Source: RFPI01 sp964470195
Lineage (GTDB): Bacteria; Pseudomonadota; Gammaproteobacteria; Burkholderiales; Methylophilaceae
Direction: 5' to 3'
DNA: 53,899 nt
Assembly (NCBI GenBank): GCA_964470195.1
Contig: CAYYBG010000012.1
Coordinates: forward strand, 1 to 53,899
Below are positions 26,469 through 36,058 of the stretch, piece by piece. The position numbers and the translations under genes were made by a program. Within the stretch, counting starts at the first letter, position 1. Each line of letters opens with the position of its first letter. The notes below the pieces were generated by a model. The model did not search any database. It worked only from the letters and a program-made list of their open reading frames with translations, and had not been told where the DNA came from.

Positions 26469-27650
26469 ATGCACGTATTAGTAATTCCCTCCTGGTACCC
26501 ACAGTTTAAGGGGGATCCTGTAGGTAGCTTTTTTCGGGAGCAGGCAATCGCACTAGCCCGCCGAGTGGGGGATGTTGGTGTCCTATTCCCAAACCAAAGG
26601 TCTTTGCGCGAGTTGTGGAATTCAAATTCAGCTAAATTTGGGATTCATTGTGTCGACGATGCTGGCACACATCTCATACAACGCAATGGATTTAACCTGA
26701 CCCCTCGCTATGAGAGGGGAGTCGCATTTCAATTTGTGCACCATGGAATCAAGCTCTACGCAAAGTACGTTGAACATTATGGTGCCCCTGATGTTATTCA
26801 TGCACACAGCGCGCTCTATGGCGGACTGCTGGCTCACGAGATTGCTTGCAAATCTGGCGTGCCTTACGTTGTCACCGAACACTCCAGTGCCTATTTCGAG
26901 CATCTGTTGCAGCCAAAGCAGTTGTCATGGGCCGGTAAGGTTTTCACAGACAGCATGGCCAACATCGCGGTCTCCCAAAGCCTCAAGAGGTTACTGGAAG
27001 ATCACTACGGATTTGGTAAAGAGTGGAAAACCATTCCAAACTTTGTGGGCGAAGGCTTCTTCGTCCACCCTATCGAGACGGTCGAGCGGCGATCGACTTG
27101 CAGCAGGTTCATCCATGTCGCCCTGCTGAGTCCGATCAAGCGCCAGGATTTGCTGATCGAGGCTATGGCCATATGCCGCAACCTCGGTCTAACTGACTTG
27201 ACATTGACCATCGCGGGGGATGGTGCGGAACGCGACAGGCTGTCTCGTCGGATCAATGACCTGGGGGTTGGCGAGCAGGTGCATTTGGTTGGGATGGTAC
27301 CGCGAGATCAAATGCCGGCTCTGATGGCCGCACATGACGCTTTCGTTTTTTCTAGCAACTACGAGACTTTTGGCGTGGTTGTCGCGGAAGCTCTTGCTTT
27401 GGGTTTGCCTTGCGTCAGCACCCATTGTGGCGGTCCCGTGGACATCATTGGTGTAGGAGATGGTTTAATTGTGGAACGTGATAACGCACGACTTATCGCC
27501 GAAGCGATGATCAGAATTTCCAATCAACCATTTAATTTGGGTGAGAGGCAAGCGCGTCGTGTTCGTTGCGCGGCTCGTTTCAGCGAGGATACGGTGTGTC
27601 GTGAACTCATTGCAGTATATGCCAACGCGATTCGTGGTTTGTGCGAATGA
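26469..27650 (+). CDS. Family 4 glycosyltransferase
   Basis: 393 residues, GT-B. The N-terminal domain starts VLVIPSWYPQFKGDPVGSFF, a pattern of GT4 enzymes; VIHAHSALYGG and YVVTEHSSAYF follow. The donor domain has HVALLSPIKRQDLLIEA, LTIAGDGAERDRL and FVFSSNYETFGVVVAEALAL, where the E-x7-E retaining motif lies. The stop overlaps the next start by ATGA. Part of the high-GC cassette GT4-wzx-wzy between the two epimerase copies. Confidence 0.87.
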   Translation: MHVLVIPSWYPQFKGDPVGSFFREQAIALARRVGDVGVLFPNQRSLRELWNSNSAKFGIHCVDDAGTHLIQRNGFNLTPRYERGVAFQFVHHGIKLYAKYVEHYGAPDVIHAHSALYGGLLAHEIACKSGVPYVVTEHSSAYFEHLLQPKQLSWAGKVFTDSMANIAVSQSLKRLLEDHYGFGKEWKTIPNFVGEGFFVHPIETVERRSTCSRFIHVALLSPIKRQDLLIEAMAICRNLGLTDLTLTIAGDGAERDRLSRRINDLGVGEQVHLVGMVPRDQMPALMAAHDAFVFSSNYETFGVVVAEALALGLPCVSTHCGGPVDIIGVGDGLIVERDNARLIAEAMIRISNQPFNLGERQARRVRCAARFSEDTVCRELIAVYANAIRGLCE

Positions 27651-29080
27651 AGAAACCGCCTAGCCCCGTCTTGTTTGCTGTCGCACCTCTAGTGAGTGCC
27701 GCATTGGCTTTTGTGATAGTCCCGCTGATGACTTGGACCTTGCCGGCGACTACGATTGCCAGCTTCGGCCTATTTCAATATGCAAGTACAGTCTTGTTGA
27801 TTATCGTCAGTCTTGGACTAGATCAAGCTTTTCTTCGTTCTATCAGTGGGAGCCAGGCTCCTTCGCTGCTACTGCGAAGATGCCTGATTCCATCCATAGC
27901 GATGCTGTTTCTTGTAGGGTCAATCGCCTGGGCAATCACGGGAACCTCGCGCGCTGCCAACATACTCGGAGTACATACTGAATGGGTGCTACCCATGCTA
28001 TTCATCAACGTCTTTCTTTTAATGATCCATCGCCTTGGTGCTCAGCAGACCCGAATGGATCAAAGCGGCGGCGTCCCCTATCTCTTGTCAGAGCTGCTCC
28101 TTCGTATTCCCTTGTTTACTTTACTGTGTTTTTTGGCTGTAAAGCAGGCAGTTGCTTCGCTGCAGTGGCTATATCTGGCGATGATCCTTGGCGGGGCGCT
28201 AGCGGCAACAGCGCACGTCGTTTTTAATCAAAAAACTTGGCTTGGCATCGGCATCACCACGTCAAGTGCCGGTGAGCAATCCACCTCCCAGCTGCTCGCC
28301 TTCGGTTTGCCCCTGGCAATTGCCGGTTCTATTTACTGGGCGATGGCGAACTTCGGCCTGTACTTCACGCAGTGGCTGCATGGTTCGGTCGCGGCCGCGC
28401 AGCTCGTAGTCGCAGTCAGCATCGCCAACGTCGCAACAATCGGACAATCGATGTTTTCATTATTGTGGTTGCCGGTGATCTACCGGCGCATGGATACGGA
28501 GTTGACCGCCGATTTCATCAGCAACACGGCCGAGCGCGTCTGCGTCGGTGCTGCCTATTTCTACGTAATCACTGTTGCCTTAGTCCATGGTATGCAGTAT
28601 CTGCTGGGCCCGTCGTTTCGCGACGTGGGTTCGTTGGCAGCAGCAGTTTGCGTTCTGCCGGTTTTGTATACAGTGTCTGAGGTAACCTTCGTCGGGATGA
28701 TGGTCAAGCGCAGTTCTGGCCTGGCACTGCTTGCGACCTGCCTCGGTTTTCTGACAGCCATCGCCGCGAACGTCTTACTAACGCCCTATCTGGGTGCCCC
28801 TGGAGCGGCCAGTGCGGTGTCGATTTCTGCATTGGCATTCTTTTTCGCCCGCAGCGAGCTTGCCGCGCGCTCTTGGCAACCGATACCGCGATTTCGGATT
28901 TATTTCGGTGCGGCCAGCATCGCAGCAACAGGGGCTTTAGCGGCGCTCCTTCCCCAGACCGCGAGCCTAGCCGCGTTGCTGTTGCTAATACCCTATCTAT
29001 GGTTAGAAAAAGGACTGGCATTCCTACTTGTAAGAAGTCTGGCTCACACCGTCCGCCGTAAGAGTCTGCTGGGGTGGTAG
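27647..29080 (+). CDS. wzx: Wzx-type flippase (second copy)
   Basis: 477 residues from the ATG at 27647 (ATGA overlap with the upstream gene; a GTG six bases earlier is less likely). About twelve to fourteen membrane segments, with VAPLVSAALAFVIVPLMTW at the N terminus and SFGLFQYASTVLLIIVSLG typical of the polysaccharide transporter family. It shares no visible similarity with the flippase of cluster A, so it probably has a different substrate. Same orientation and spacing as its cassette neighbours. Confidence 0.85.
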   Translation: MKKPPSPVLFAVAPLVSAALAFVIVPLMTWTLPATTIASFGLFQYASTVLLIIVSLGLDQAFLRSISGSQAPSLLLRRCLIPSIAMLFLVGSIAWAITGTSRAANILGVHTEWVLPMLFINVFLLMIHRLGAQQTRMDQSGGVPYLLSELLLRIPLFTLLCFLAVKQAVASLQWLYLAMILGGALAATAHVVFNQKTWLGIGITTSSAGEQSTSQLLAFGLPLAIAGSIYWAMANFGLYFTQWLHGSVAAAQLVVAVSIANVATIGQSMFSLLWLPVIYRRMDTELTADFISNTAERVCVGAAYFYVITVALVHGMQYLLGPSFRDVGSLAAAVCVLPVLYTVSEVTFVGMMVKRSSGLALLATCLGFLTAIAANVLLTPYLGAPGAASAVSISALAFFFARSELAARSWQPIPRFRIYFGAASIAATGALAALLPQTASLAALLLLIPYLWLEKGLAFLLVRSLAHTVRRKSLLGW

Positions 29081-30312
29081 GCGTGCTACGTGTTCGTAAC
29101 TTCTCGGCAAAGGTCATTTTGCTTGCCGTCGTGGCATTGGCGCTCGGTGGCATGGGCGACAGTTTTCAAGCTAGCAGACTATTTCTTCTGACTCTCTTGC
29201 CCGTTGTCCTGATCAGGCTTCGCCTTTCCCCTGAAATCCTCTGGCGGAACTATTCGGCGCAATTACTGTGTTTCTCTTCCATGCTGCTGCTACTGGGAGT
29301 TGCCACTTTAATCTGGAGCATCGACAGGATTCTATCTATAGGGTATTTGATTGTGTTGGCAATCAACCTACTCCCTTTGGTCTCGTTGGCACTGATGACT
29401 GACCGTGAGCGAATTTGGCTCAGGGAGAAACTTCCAAAGGCGTGGCTATTCGCGGCGGCCGCGGTGCTTCCTTTAGCTGTATACGAGATCACGACAGGAA
29501 ACCACTTTGCACTGGGCTTGCAAGAGCGTGGCGGTGGTAGTTTGCTCCCCTTTGCGTCAGGTTTGCACGGTAATTACAACGATTTTTCAATCTTTCTGTT
29601 GATGTGCCTGTTCGGAATGTGTCATATGAATTGGATTACAGCTTCTCCTCGGTGGCAGTGGTTAGCAGTAGTGGTAGGAGCAATGACTGTAATGGTGATT
29701 TTGTTCAACACCAGCAGGGGAGTAATAATTTCCGTGATAGTCTTGCTGATTTTTCGTTTTGCCCACGTACTTTTTAGCAATCGCGGCCTATCAGTCCTAG
29801 CGAGCCTTGCTCTCGGGGTTGGAATTGTCGGCGGAGCCATAGCTGATGACTATTTCGCAGTCTATCAGCAGTATTTTATTTTGAGGTTCTCCAACTTCTC
29901 AAACGACTTAGAAAGCCATGAAGGTCGACTGCTAATCTTTTATGCGGGTCTCAACGGAATTATCTCGACATTCGGCCTAGGTGTGGGGGCTGGCGCTAGC
30001 AGCGCTTATCTGGCGACAGAGTCATTTTTACCAATTCCTAATCCACATAATCTGGTTTTGGAATGGGGAATGAATTTTGGGATACCGGGTTTTTTTCTGC
30101 TCGCATGGTTTCTTTTCCGTACATGGGTCTCTTCGCGAAACGTTGTGAAATCGAACCGGCAGGTCATCTATGCTTTCATTCTGCTAATGCCTATTTATGG
30201 ACTCACTCAGAGTCACCTAACAGGTTTCACCTATTTCTGGTTGGCGCTCCTCACAACTTCAGCATTTGCTTCACCTCGGTGTACGCATCAAAACTCAGAT
30301 TTTCGTCAATGA
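29074..30312 (+). CDS. wzy: Wzy-type O-antigen polymerase
   Basis: 412 residues with about ten to twelve hydrophobic segments. HGNYNDFSIFLLMCLFGM, VILFNTSRGVIISVIVLLIF and the loop ending GLGVGAGASSAYLATESF, PIPNPHNLVLEWGMNFG match the Wzy_C (PF04932) pattern, with the HN motif preceding a late membrane helix. Start GTG at 29074 overlaps the wzx stop; a GTG at 29083 is the alternative. It is the likely polymerase of the cluster B glycan, next to its flippase. Confidence 0.83.
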   Translation: MVGVLRVRNFSAKVILLAVVALALGGMGDSFQASRLFLLTLLPVVLIRLRLSPEILWRNYSAQLLCFSSMLLLLGVATLIWSIDRILSIGYLIVLAINLLPLVSLALMTDRERIWLREKLPKAWLFAAAAVLPLAVYEITTGNHFALGLQERGGGSLLPFASGLHGNYNDFSIFLLMCLFGMCHMNWITASPRWQWLAVVVGAMTVMVILFNTSRGVIISVIVLLIFRFAHVLFSNRGLSVLASLALGVGIVGGAIADDYFAVYQQYFILRFSNFSNDLESHEGRLLIFYAGLNGIISTFGLGVGAGASSAYLATESFLPIPNPHNLVLEWGMNFGIPGFFLLAWFLFRTWVSSRNVVKSNRQVIYAFILLMPIYGLTQSHLTGFTYFWLALLTTSAFASPRCTHQNSDFRQ

Positions 30313-30685
30313 TATGCCGTGTCATCTACTTGAATATGAATTGTCGGCGAATGTGATAGCAGGTTGTATTGATCTTTCCGTCAACAACACATTAGCGATT
30401 GGTGCCTACTGGAGTCATCACCACAAGAATGCCGGCCAGAAGCCCAGGCCTAACCTCGCTTTTACTAGGCGACGAAGGCCTTGGTTCGAGGGGTTATCAT
30501 GCAGTGCAACAGAGCCTATCAAATGGACCTATCGTTCCTAATAGATAATCTTGGTTGAAAATTGACTAAACGTTAGTGTTTGATAACACAGTTTTTAATC
30601 ACCTCCCCGTCACAGGATATGACAACTACAAAATCAAACTTTCCGATCCGTTAGCGGAGCCACACAATGCAGGGTAGTGAATAAC
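30313..30685. other. 373-bp gene-poor stretch before the second epimerase
   Basis: No convincing gene. An open frame of about 90 codons (30266-30541) has no recognisable domain and overlaps wzy. Another frame gives a protein-like fragment (LTSLLLGDEGLGSRGYHAVQ) around 30450-30510 without a start, so this may be the remnant of a gene. No repeat ends or insertion sequence seen. Confidence 0.4.
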
Positions 30686-31768
30686 ATGAAGATTATGACC
30701 ATCGTCGGCGCACGACCTCAATTCATTAAGGCCGCCGCGTTTGCCCGCGCCTTAAGACATCATGAAGGAGCGACAACCAAGCACATCCTCGTTCATACAG
30801 GTCAACATCACGATGTCATGATGTCTGATGTCTTTTTTTTCGAACTCGACATCGGACAACCCGATTACAACCTAGGTGTTGCTGGTGGAACACATGGAGC
30901 AATGACGGGCAGGATGCTCGAGAAAATGAAACCCTGTTGCTGGAAAGTCGTCCGGACTGGGTTCTAATCTACGGGGACACTAACTCCACCCTGGCCAGTG
31001 CTCTGGCGGCGAGCAAACTGCATATCCCGGTAGCTCACGTGGAAGCGGGTCTGCGGTCCTATAACATGCGAATGCCCGAGGAAGTCAACCGTATCCTAGC
31101 GGACAAGCTGTCTACCTTGCTATTCTGTCCGACACAGGTTGAGGTCAACAACCTGCAGCAGGAGGGGTTTTCGAGGGTGTCCATCTGGTCGGCGATGTGA
31201 TGTACGACGTCGCGCTTCAGTACGCGAAGGTCGCCGAACGCAGAAGCACGGCCCTCGATCACTTCAGACTGAAGGACATTCCATACGTGCTGGCGACCTG
31301 CCACAGGGTAGAAAACACCGATGATCCGGATCGTCTGGCCGAAATCCTCAAGGCGCTTGACGCAATGACGTCTACGCATGCGGTGTTGCTCCCGCTTCAC
31401 CCTAGGACACGCGAGAAGGTTGATCAACAGGGCTTACACAGCCTATTAGGCCGCATCCGCATCATCGAACCTCTGCCCTATCTTGACATGGTGATGCTAG
31501 AGAAGAACGCCGCCTTGATCGTGACGGATTCGGGTGGTGTACAAAAAGAAGCTTTTTCTATCAGGTTCCTTGCATCACCAAGTGTGATGAGACCGAGTGG
31601 GTTGAAACCGTAGAAACCGGATGGAATGTTTTGACAGGTGCAAACGCCAACAACATTGACTCCGCGTTTCAAAATATCGGCCGCCGCACCCCTGTTACCG
31701 CACATCCCTACGGCGATGGTCATGCTGCAGAACTTACTCTAAAACGTATTAATATTACTATAAACTAG
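30686..31768 (+). pseudogene. wbpI: Second WbpI-like 2-epimerase, broken by three 1-base deletions
   Basis: Aligned against the copy at 25343 it covers the whole protein: VGARPQFIKAAAFARAL, VHTGQHHDVMMSDVFF, IYGDTNSTLASALAA, TCHRVENTDD, VTDSGGVQKEA and a normal end ending AAELTLKRI. The frame shifts three times, each explained by one missing base: near 30927 (ATGAAACC, a G missing after ATG), near 31173 (TTTCGAGGG, one G short) and near 31556 (GCTTTTTCTAT where copy 1 has GCTTTCTTCTAT). Three open pieces remain: 30686-30967, 30937-31200 and 31197-31613. Either a true pseudogene made redundant by the intact copy, or assembly errors. Confidence 0.88.
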
Positions 31769-31903
31769 GCAACTAAGGGTTGACATTTGGGTCACGTTCT
31801 CCCAAAAAAGTGTATCCATACTAAATCAGGGCAAGATACGCAGTGGCCAGCGGTGCAGGCGCGTACCTGCACTCAACCCCCCCAAAATCCTTACAGGTTT
31901 AAT

Positions 31904-33136
31904 ATGAAAATAGTACACGTCGAAGATTTCATGCATCCCGATGCGGGTTATCAGGTCAACATGCTGGGTCGTCTGCAGGTCCAGCAGGGTCATCAGGTCG
32001 AGATCGTAACGGGTGAGATGTACAAGATTCCGGATTTTCTCGCCGCTTTCTTCGGCAGGGAGAACATCCTGGAGCGGGACCAACGATACCAACAGGAAAC
32101 CGGCGCCCGCATCCACCGGGTGCCCCTGCACGGCTTCTGCAGCGGCAGGGCAATTTTCCACATATTCAAACTCTTCCGCAAAGTCCGGGAGTTGAAACCG
32201 GACGTAGTGTTTGTGCACGGCGAAGACACGCTGACGGGGATGCTGTTCATCTGGCTGGCACGCTGGTTACCCTACCCCCTTGTGCTCGACTGTCACATGC
32301 TAGAGATGGCCTCCAAGAACCAGTTCCGGGAGTACTTCCGCTCGTTTTACAGGCGCTTTGTCACGCCCATCATCCTGAAGAGGAGCATCCCGCTGATCCG
32401 CGTTGTCGACAGCGATTTCGTTGAGAAATGCCTTGGCATTCCACTGGCGAGAACCTACTACCTCTCACTTGGTACGGACACCGATTTCTTCAGACCAGCC
32501 CCCTCGGACAAGACCCGACTTCGGGAAGAATTGGGCCTCGACCCCGACGCGTTCGTAGTACTTTACGCAGGCAAGCTGGATGAACACAAAGGTGGGATCT
32601 TCTTCAGTAAGGCACTCCAGAAAAGGTTTGAAGCACCCAACAACCGCCCCATCGAGTTCCTAGTCATCGGCAACACAGTTGGCGACTATGGAAAAAAGGT
32701 TGAAGAGAACCTGACGGCCAGTGAGAACCGTATCGTCCGCCGCCCCACTCAGCGATATCTTAATCTGGCAAAGTTCTATCAGGCCGCAGACATGGCGGTG
32801 TTCCCGAAGCAATGCAGCATGAGTTTCTTCGAGGTCCAGGCGTGTGGACTGCCTGTGCTGTTTGAGAAAAACGAAATCAATGATATGCGCGTGGCCCGCA
32901 ACAACGCGTTCACCTTCGAACCGGGATCCATCGACAGCTTTCGCGCCAAGCTGGTGTGGCTGGCATCGCAACCGTCGTACACTTTTCATGCTTATTCGTC
33001 CCAGGCAAGGGAATATGTGCTTCGCCACTTTGACTTTGTCCCCATCGCTCGTCAGTACTCTGCTGTTCTGTTCGAGGCAAAGGAGAAATGGAATCAGCGG
33101 CGCGTCGGCACCACTCACAATCCAAGAACGTTGTGA
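31904..33136 (+). CDS. Family 4 glycosyltransferase
   Basis: 410 residues from ATG 31904, which has AGG upstream and begins the conserved strand (MKIVHVEDFMHPDAGYQVNM); the frame is open to 31787 but that extension is not protein-like. It has GHQVEIVTGEMYKIPDF, VFVHGEDTLTGM and, in the donor domain, VVLYAGKLDEHKGGIFFSKA, FYQAADMAVFPKQCSMSFFE and VQACGLPVLFE. This resembles GT4 enzymes though the E-x7-E motif reads as SFFEVQACG, so one Glu position may be altered. Between the broken epimerase and the next GT4. Confidence 0.82.
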   Translation: MKIVHVEDFMHPDAGYQVNMLGRLQVQQGHQVEIVTGEMYKIPDFLAAFFGRENILERDQRYQQETGARIHRVPLHGFCSGRAIFHIFKLFRKVRELKPDVVFVHGEDTLTGMLFIWLARWLPYPLVLDCHMLEMASKNQFREYFRSFYRRFVTPIILKRSIPLIRVVDSDFVEKCLGIPLARTYYLSLGTDTDFFRPAPSDKTRLREELGLDPDAFVVLYAGKLDEHKGGIFFSKALQKRFEAPNNRPIEFLVIGNTVGDYGKKVEENLTASENRIVRRPTQRYLNLAKFYQAADMAVFPKQCSMSFFEVQACGLPVLFEKNEINDMRVARNNAFTFEPGSIDSFRAKLVWLASQPSYTFHAYSSQAREYVLRHFDFVPIARQYSAVLFEAKEKWNQRRVGTTHNPRTL

Positions 33137-33156
33137 GCAGCGTGGAGATTTCAACC

Positions 33157-34287
33157 ATGATCGGGCGCCGCATTCTTTTCATCGCTCCTGTTCCTCCGCC
33201 GATCACAGGGCAGGCGGTTGCGTGTGAGGCGCTGTACGCGGATCTAGTCCGCCAGGGCCACGACGTGACCTTAGTCAATCTTAGCAAGCAGAGCTTCCGC
33301 CAGGGCGTGAACTCGATGGGGCGCCTGCTTGAAATTGCGGGGATTCTCGGAAAAGTGCTGCGGCATGGGCGCCGAGCCGAACTCGTTTATCTTACGCCGG
33401 CCGAGTCCGTAGCAGGCAATCTCAAGGACCTTGCGATTCTGCTGTGCCTCGGTCGCAGGATTGGGCTGACATATCTGCATATGCATGGCGGTGCTGGAAT
33501 GCGCCAGATCCTGAGCGATCGCCACCCATGGTTGCACAGGATCAACGCCTGGTTGCTTCGAAAAGTGGCGGGAGTGATAGTCCTCGGCGAACGCCTTGTC
33601 TCCATCTACAGTTCAATCGTGCCAAGCGCGCGGATCCACGCCGTCAAGAATTTTGCTGGCGATGAGTGCTTCATCGACGACAGGACCTTGAATCTGAAAT
33701 GGTCCAGTCAGGAGAAATTCAACGTGCTGTACCTCAGCAACCACCTGCCTGGAAAGGGATATCAGGAATTGGTTGAAGCAATTCGATCCATGCCGCCCGA
33801 TCGACGCGCGCATTTCAGCTTCCATTTCGCCGGAGGGTTCGAGGATAAATCTTCAGAATTGGAGTTTCTTAATCGCATTTCGACGCTAGATCAGGTGACC
33901 TACCATGGCACAGTTTCGGGCAAGAGCAAGATACGCCTTCTGCATGCAGCCCATCTGTTCTGTCTGCCCACGTACTATCCCTACGAGGGCCAACCCATCA
34001 GCATTCTCGAGGCATATGCTTCGGGATGCGCGGTCATCACAACCGATCACAGCGGCATCTTCGACATCTTCACGCCCGAAGAGAATGGATGGCAAGTCCA
34101 GCCAAAATCGGCCAAATCCATCTCCAATGTGCTTGCACGGGCGCTCTCCGAAATAGATTCCATGGCCGAAATGGGGCGAATGAATGCCCGACTGGCATCG
34201 TTGGAATATCGCCGCACGCGGCACCTGGATCAGCTGAATCGGTACCTCAAATTGAACCCACTGTTAGATTCGACCCCCAATACCTGA
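33157..34287 (+). CDS. Family 4 glycosyltransferase
   Basis: 376 residues from ATG 33157 with GGAG nine bases upstream; the frame extends to 33088 but that part overlaps the previous gene. N terminus ILFIAPVPPPITGQAVACEA is typical of GT4 enzymes that bind lipid-linked acceptors. The donor domain has FNVLYLSNHLPGKGYQELV, FHFAGGFEDKSSELEF, HGTVSGKSKIRLLHAAHLFC, and the retaining motif PYEGQPISILEAYASGCAVI. In the high-GC part of cluster B, eight bases ahead of wbpG. Confidence 0.87.
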   Translation: MIGRRILFIAPVPPPITGQAVACEALYADLVRQGHDVTLVNLSKQSFRQGVNSMGRLLEIAGILGKVLRHGRRAELVYLTPAESVAGNLKDLAILLCLGRRIGLTYLHMHGGAGMRQILSDRHPWLHRINAWLLRKVAGVIVLGERLVSIYSSIVPSARIHAVKNFAGDECFIDDRTLNLKWSSQEKFNVLYLSNHLPGKGYQELVEAIRSMPPDRRAHFSFHFAGGFEDKSSELEFLNRISTLDQVTYHGTVSGKSKIRLLHAAHLFCLPTYYPYEGQPISILEAYASGCAVITTDHSGIFDIFTPEENGWQVQPKSAKSISNVLARALSEIDSMAEMGRMNARLASLEYRRTRHLDQLNRYLKLNPLLDSTPNT

Positions 34288-34295
34288 GATAGATC

Positions 34296-35441
34296 ATGTC
34301 AACGCGCGATTATCAAATCTGCTCCAACTGCATAATGGACACCACCGACCCACACATCGTCTTCGATGATCGCGGTTGGTGCGAGTACTGCAACAACTTC
34401 GAAACTACGATCAAACCCAACTGGCACATCGATGCGCAAGGTTCCTCGGCGCTGCAACAGATGGCCGATACCATCCGCGCTGATACCAAAGGGGAGGACT
34501 TTAATTGCATTATTGGTCTGAGCGGAGGGCTAGACAGCTCTTACGCCGCCTATGTGGCCGTCAAGCAAATGGGGCTTCGCCCTTTGCTGTTTCATGTTGA
34601 CGCTGGTTGGAATACTGACCAAGCCGTAGGTAATATTGAAAAACTTGTCGATGGCCTGAGCTTGGACTTATACACCGATGTGGTTAATTGGGAAGCAGTC
34701 AAGCGGATGCAGGTGGCTTTTTTGCGTGCCGGTATTCCAGATCAGGACTTGGTACAGGATGCCGCGTTCTTCTCTGGCTTGTACAAGTTCGCTCGCAAGT
34801 ACAAAATTAAGCACATCATCACGGGTTCCAACTTCTCAACCGAATGCTGTCGCGAGCCCGAAGAATGGGGCGGTTACCTTGGTATCGACAAAACGCTATT
34901 TAGAGATATTTGGGCAAAGTGTGGTGATGGCCAACGCAATGACGATTTTCCTTTGGTTGACATTCTGGTTTACAAACTGTGGTACCAGAAGATTTTAGGG
35001 ATGAAGGTTCATCACCCGCTGAACCTCGTTCCATATGTGAAGAAAGATGCTGAGGATGAGTTGGAACGCCGCTTTGGCTGGCAACGCTTTCAACACAAGC
35101 ACCACGAGTCCCGCTTCACCCGTTTTTATGAAGACTATTGGCTGCCGTTCAGGTTTGGCTATGAGAAGCGGCGGGCCCACTTCTCCAGCTTGATCGTGAC
35201 GGGACAGATGACACGTGACCAGGCTTTGGATCGGATTTCGCGTCCGGAGATGGATGAGCACTTCCTTAAGCAGGAGTTTGAGTATGTGGCGCATAAGCTG
35301 GGATTAACCGTAGATGAATTGCAAGCCTTTTTTGACACGCCGAAAATGACCTTCCGCGACTACAAGAACAAACGCGACTTGATTGGCTTGGGTGCAAACG
35401 TGATGCGCAGGCTAGGGCTGGAAAAAAGGTATTTCCGATGA
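34296..35441 (+). CDS. wbpG: N-acetyl sugar amidotransferase (WbpG)
   Basis: Forms an acetamidino group on a sugar, using ammonia made by the HisH/HisF-like partners encoded next to it. 381 residues. A PP-loop ATPase site SGGLDSS lies at 76-82. Four Cys in CSNC (9-12) and CEYC (29-32) may bind zinc. Later blocks are TDVVNWEAV, ITGSNFSTECC and EDELERRFGW, matching the WbpG family. It lies with hisH and hisF, overlapping hisH by ATGA. In Pseudomonas aeruginosa the same trio acts on UDP-ManNAc3NAcA, which the genes upstream here could provide. Confidence 0.93.
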   Translation: MSTRDYQICSNCIMDTTDPHIVFDDRGWCEYCNNFETTIKPNWHIDAQGSSALQQMADTIRADTKGEDFNCIIGLSGGLDSSYAAYVAVKQMGLRPLLFHVDAGWNTDQAVGNIEKLVDGLSLDLYTDVVNWEAVKRMQVAFLRAGIPDQDLVQDAAFFSGLYKFARKYKIKHIITGSNFSTECCREPEEWGGYLGIDKTLFRDIWAKCGDGQRNDDFPLVDILVYKLWYQKILGMKVHHPLNLVPYVKKDAEDELERRFGWQRFQHKHHESRFTRFYEDYWLPFRFGYEKRRAHFSSLIVTGQMTRDQALDRISRPEMDEHFLKQEFEYVAHKLGLTVDELQAFFDTPKMTFRDYKNKRDLIGLGANVMRRLGLEKRYFR

Positions 35442-36055
35442 TCTGCATCGTGGATTATGGGGTTGGTAACATTCAGGCTTTTCTGAATTTGTTCAAACGC
35501 TTGGGCGTGGAAGCCTACAGGGCAGAAAAACCTGAAGCTTTGTCAGATGCAGAGCGTTTGGTGCTGCCAGGAGTCGGGCATTTTGACCATGCCATGCAGC
35601 GGCTCAACAATTCAGGAATGCGCCCCAAACTCGAAGAGTTGGTTTTGGGCGCGAAAGTACCTGTGGTTGGTATTTGTGTCGGCATGCAAATGTTGGCGCA
35701 GGGCTCAGATGAGGGAGCCTTGCCTGGACTCAACTGGGTGCCTGGACGTGTGCGTGCATTCGCAACCCAGCCGAAGAGCGCGGATTTGTCCATGCCGCAT
35801 ATGGGCTGGAACGAATTGCAGCCACGTTCTCAGGCCAAGTTGTTTTCCAAAGGATTTGAAGAAGCTCCGCAATTTTATTTTCTTCATTCTTACTTCTTTG
35901 ACGCAGAAGACAAGCAGGATGTGGCAGCCACGGCTAACTATGGTCTGGACTTTGATGCAGTAGTGTCGCGTGGCCATATTCATGGTGTGCAGTGCCACCC
36001 CGAGAAGAGCCACCACTGGGGCGAGCAACTTCTGAGAAATTTTGTGGAGCTATAA
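35438..36055 (+). CDS. hisH: Glutamine amidotransferase subunit HisH-like (HisH2)
   Basis: 205-residue class I glutamine amidotransferase domain. It supplies ammonia from glutamine. The triad is C80 (VGICVGMQML), H187 and E189 (VQCHPEK). IVDYGVGNIQAFLNLFKRLG is the HisH N terminus. The ATGA overlap with wbpG and the position between wbpG and hisF indicate an O-antigen partner rather than histidine biosynthesis; no other his gene is nearby. The sequence is intact. Confidence 0.93.
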   Translation: MICIVDYGVGNIQAFLNLFKRLGVEAYRAEKPEALSDAERLVLPGVGHFDHAMQRLNNSGMRPKLEELVLGAKVPVVGICVGMQMLAQGSDEGALPGLNWVPGRVRAFATQPKSADLSMPHMGWNELQPRSQAKLFSKGFEEAPQFYFLHSYFFDAEDKQDVAATANYGLDFDAVVSRGHIHGVQCHPEKSHHWGEQLLRNFVEL

Positions 36056-36058
36056 CAG

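Noticed and set aside
30937..31613. Separate small genes in the second epimerase
   Set aside because: They are consecutive frames of one broken gene, matching successive parts of the intact copy.
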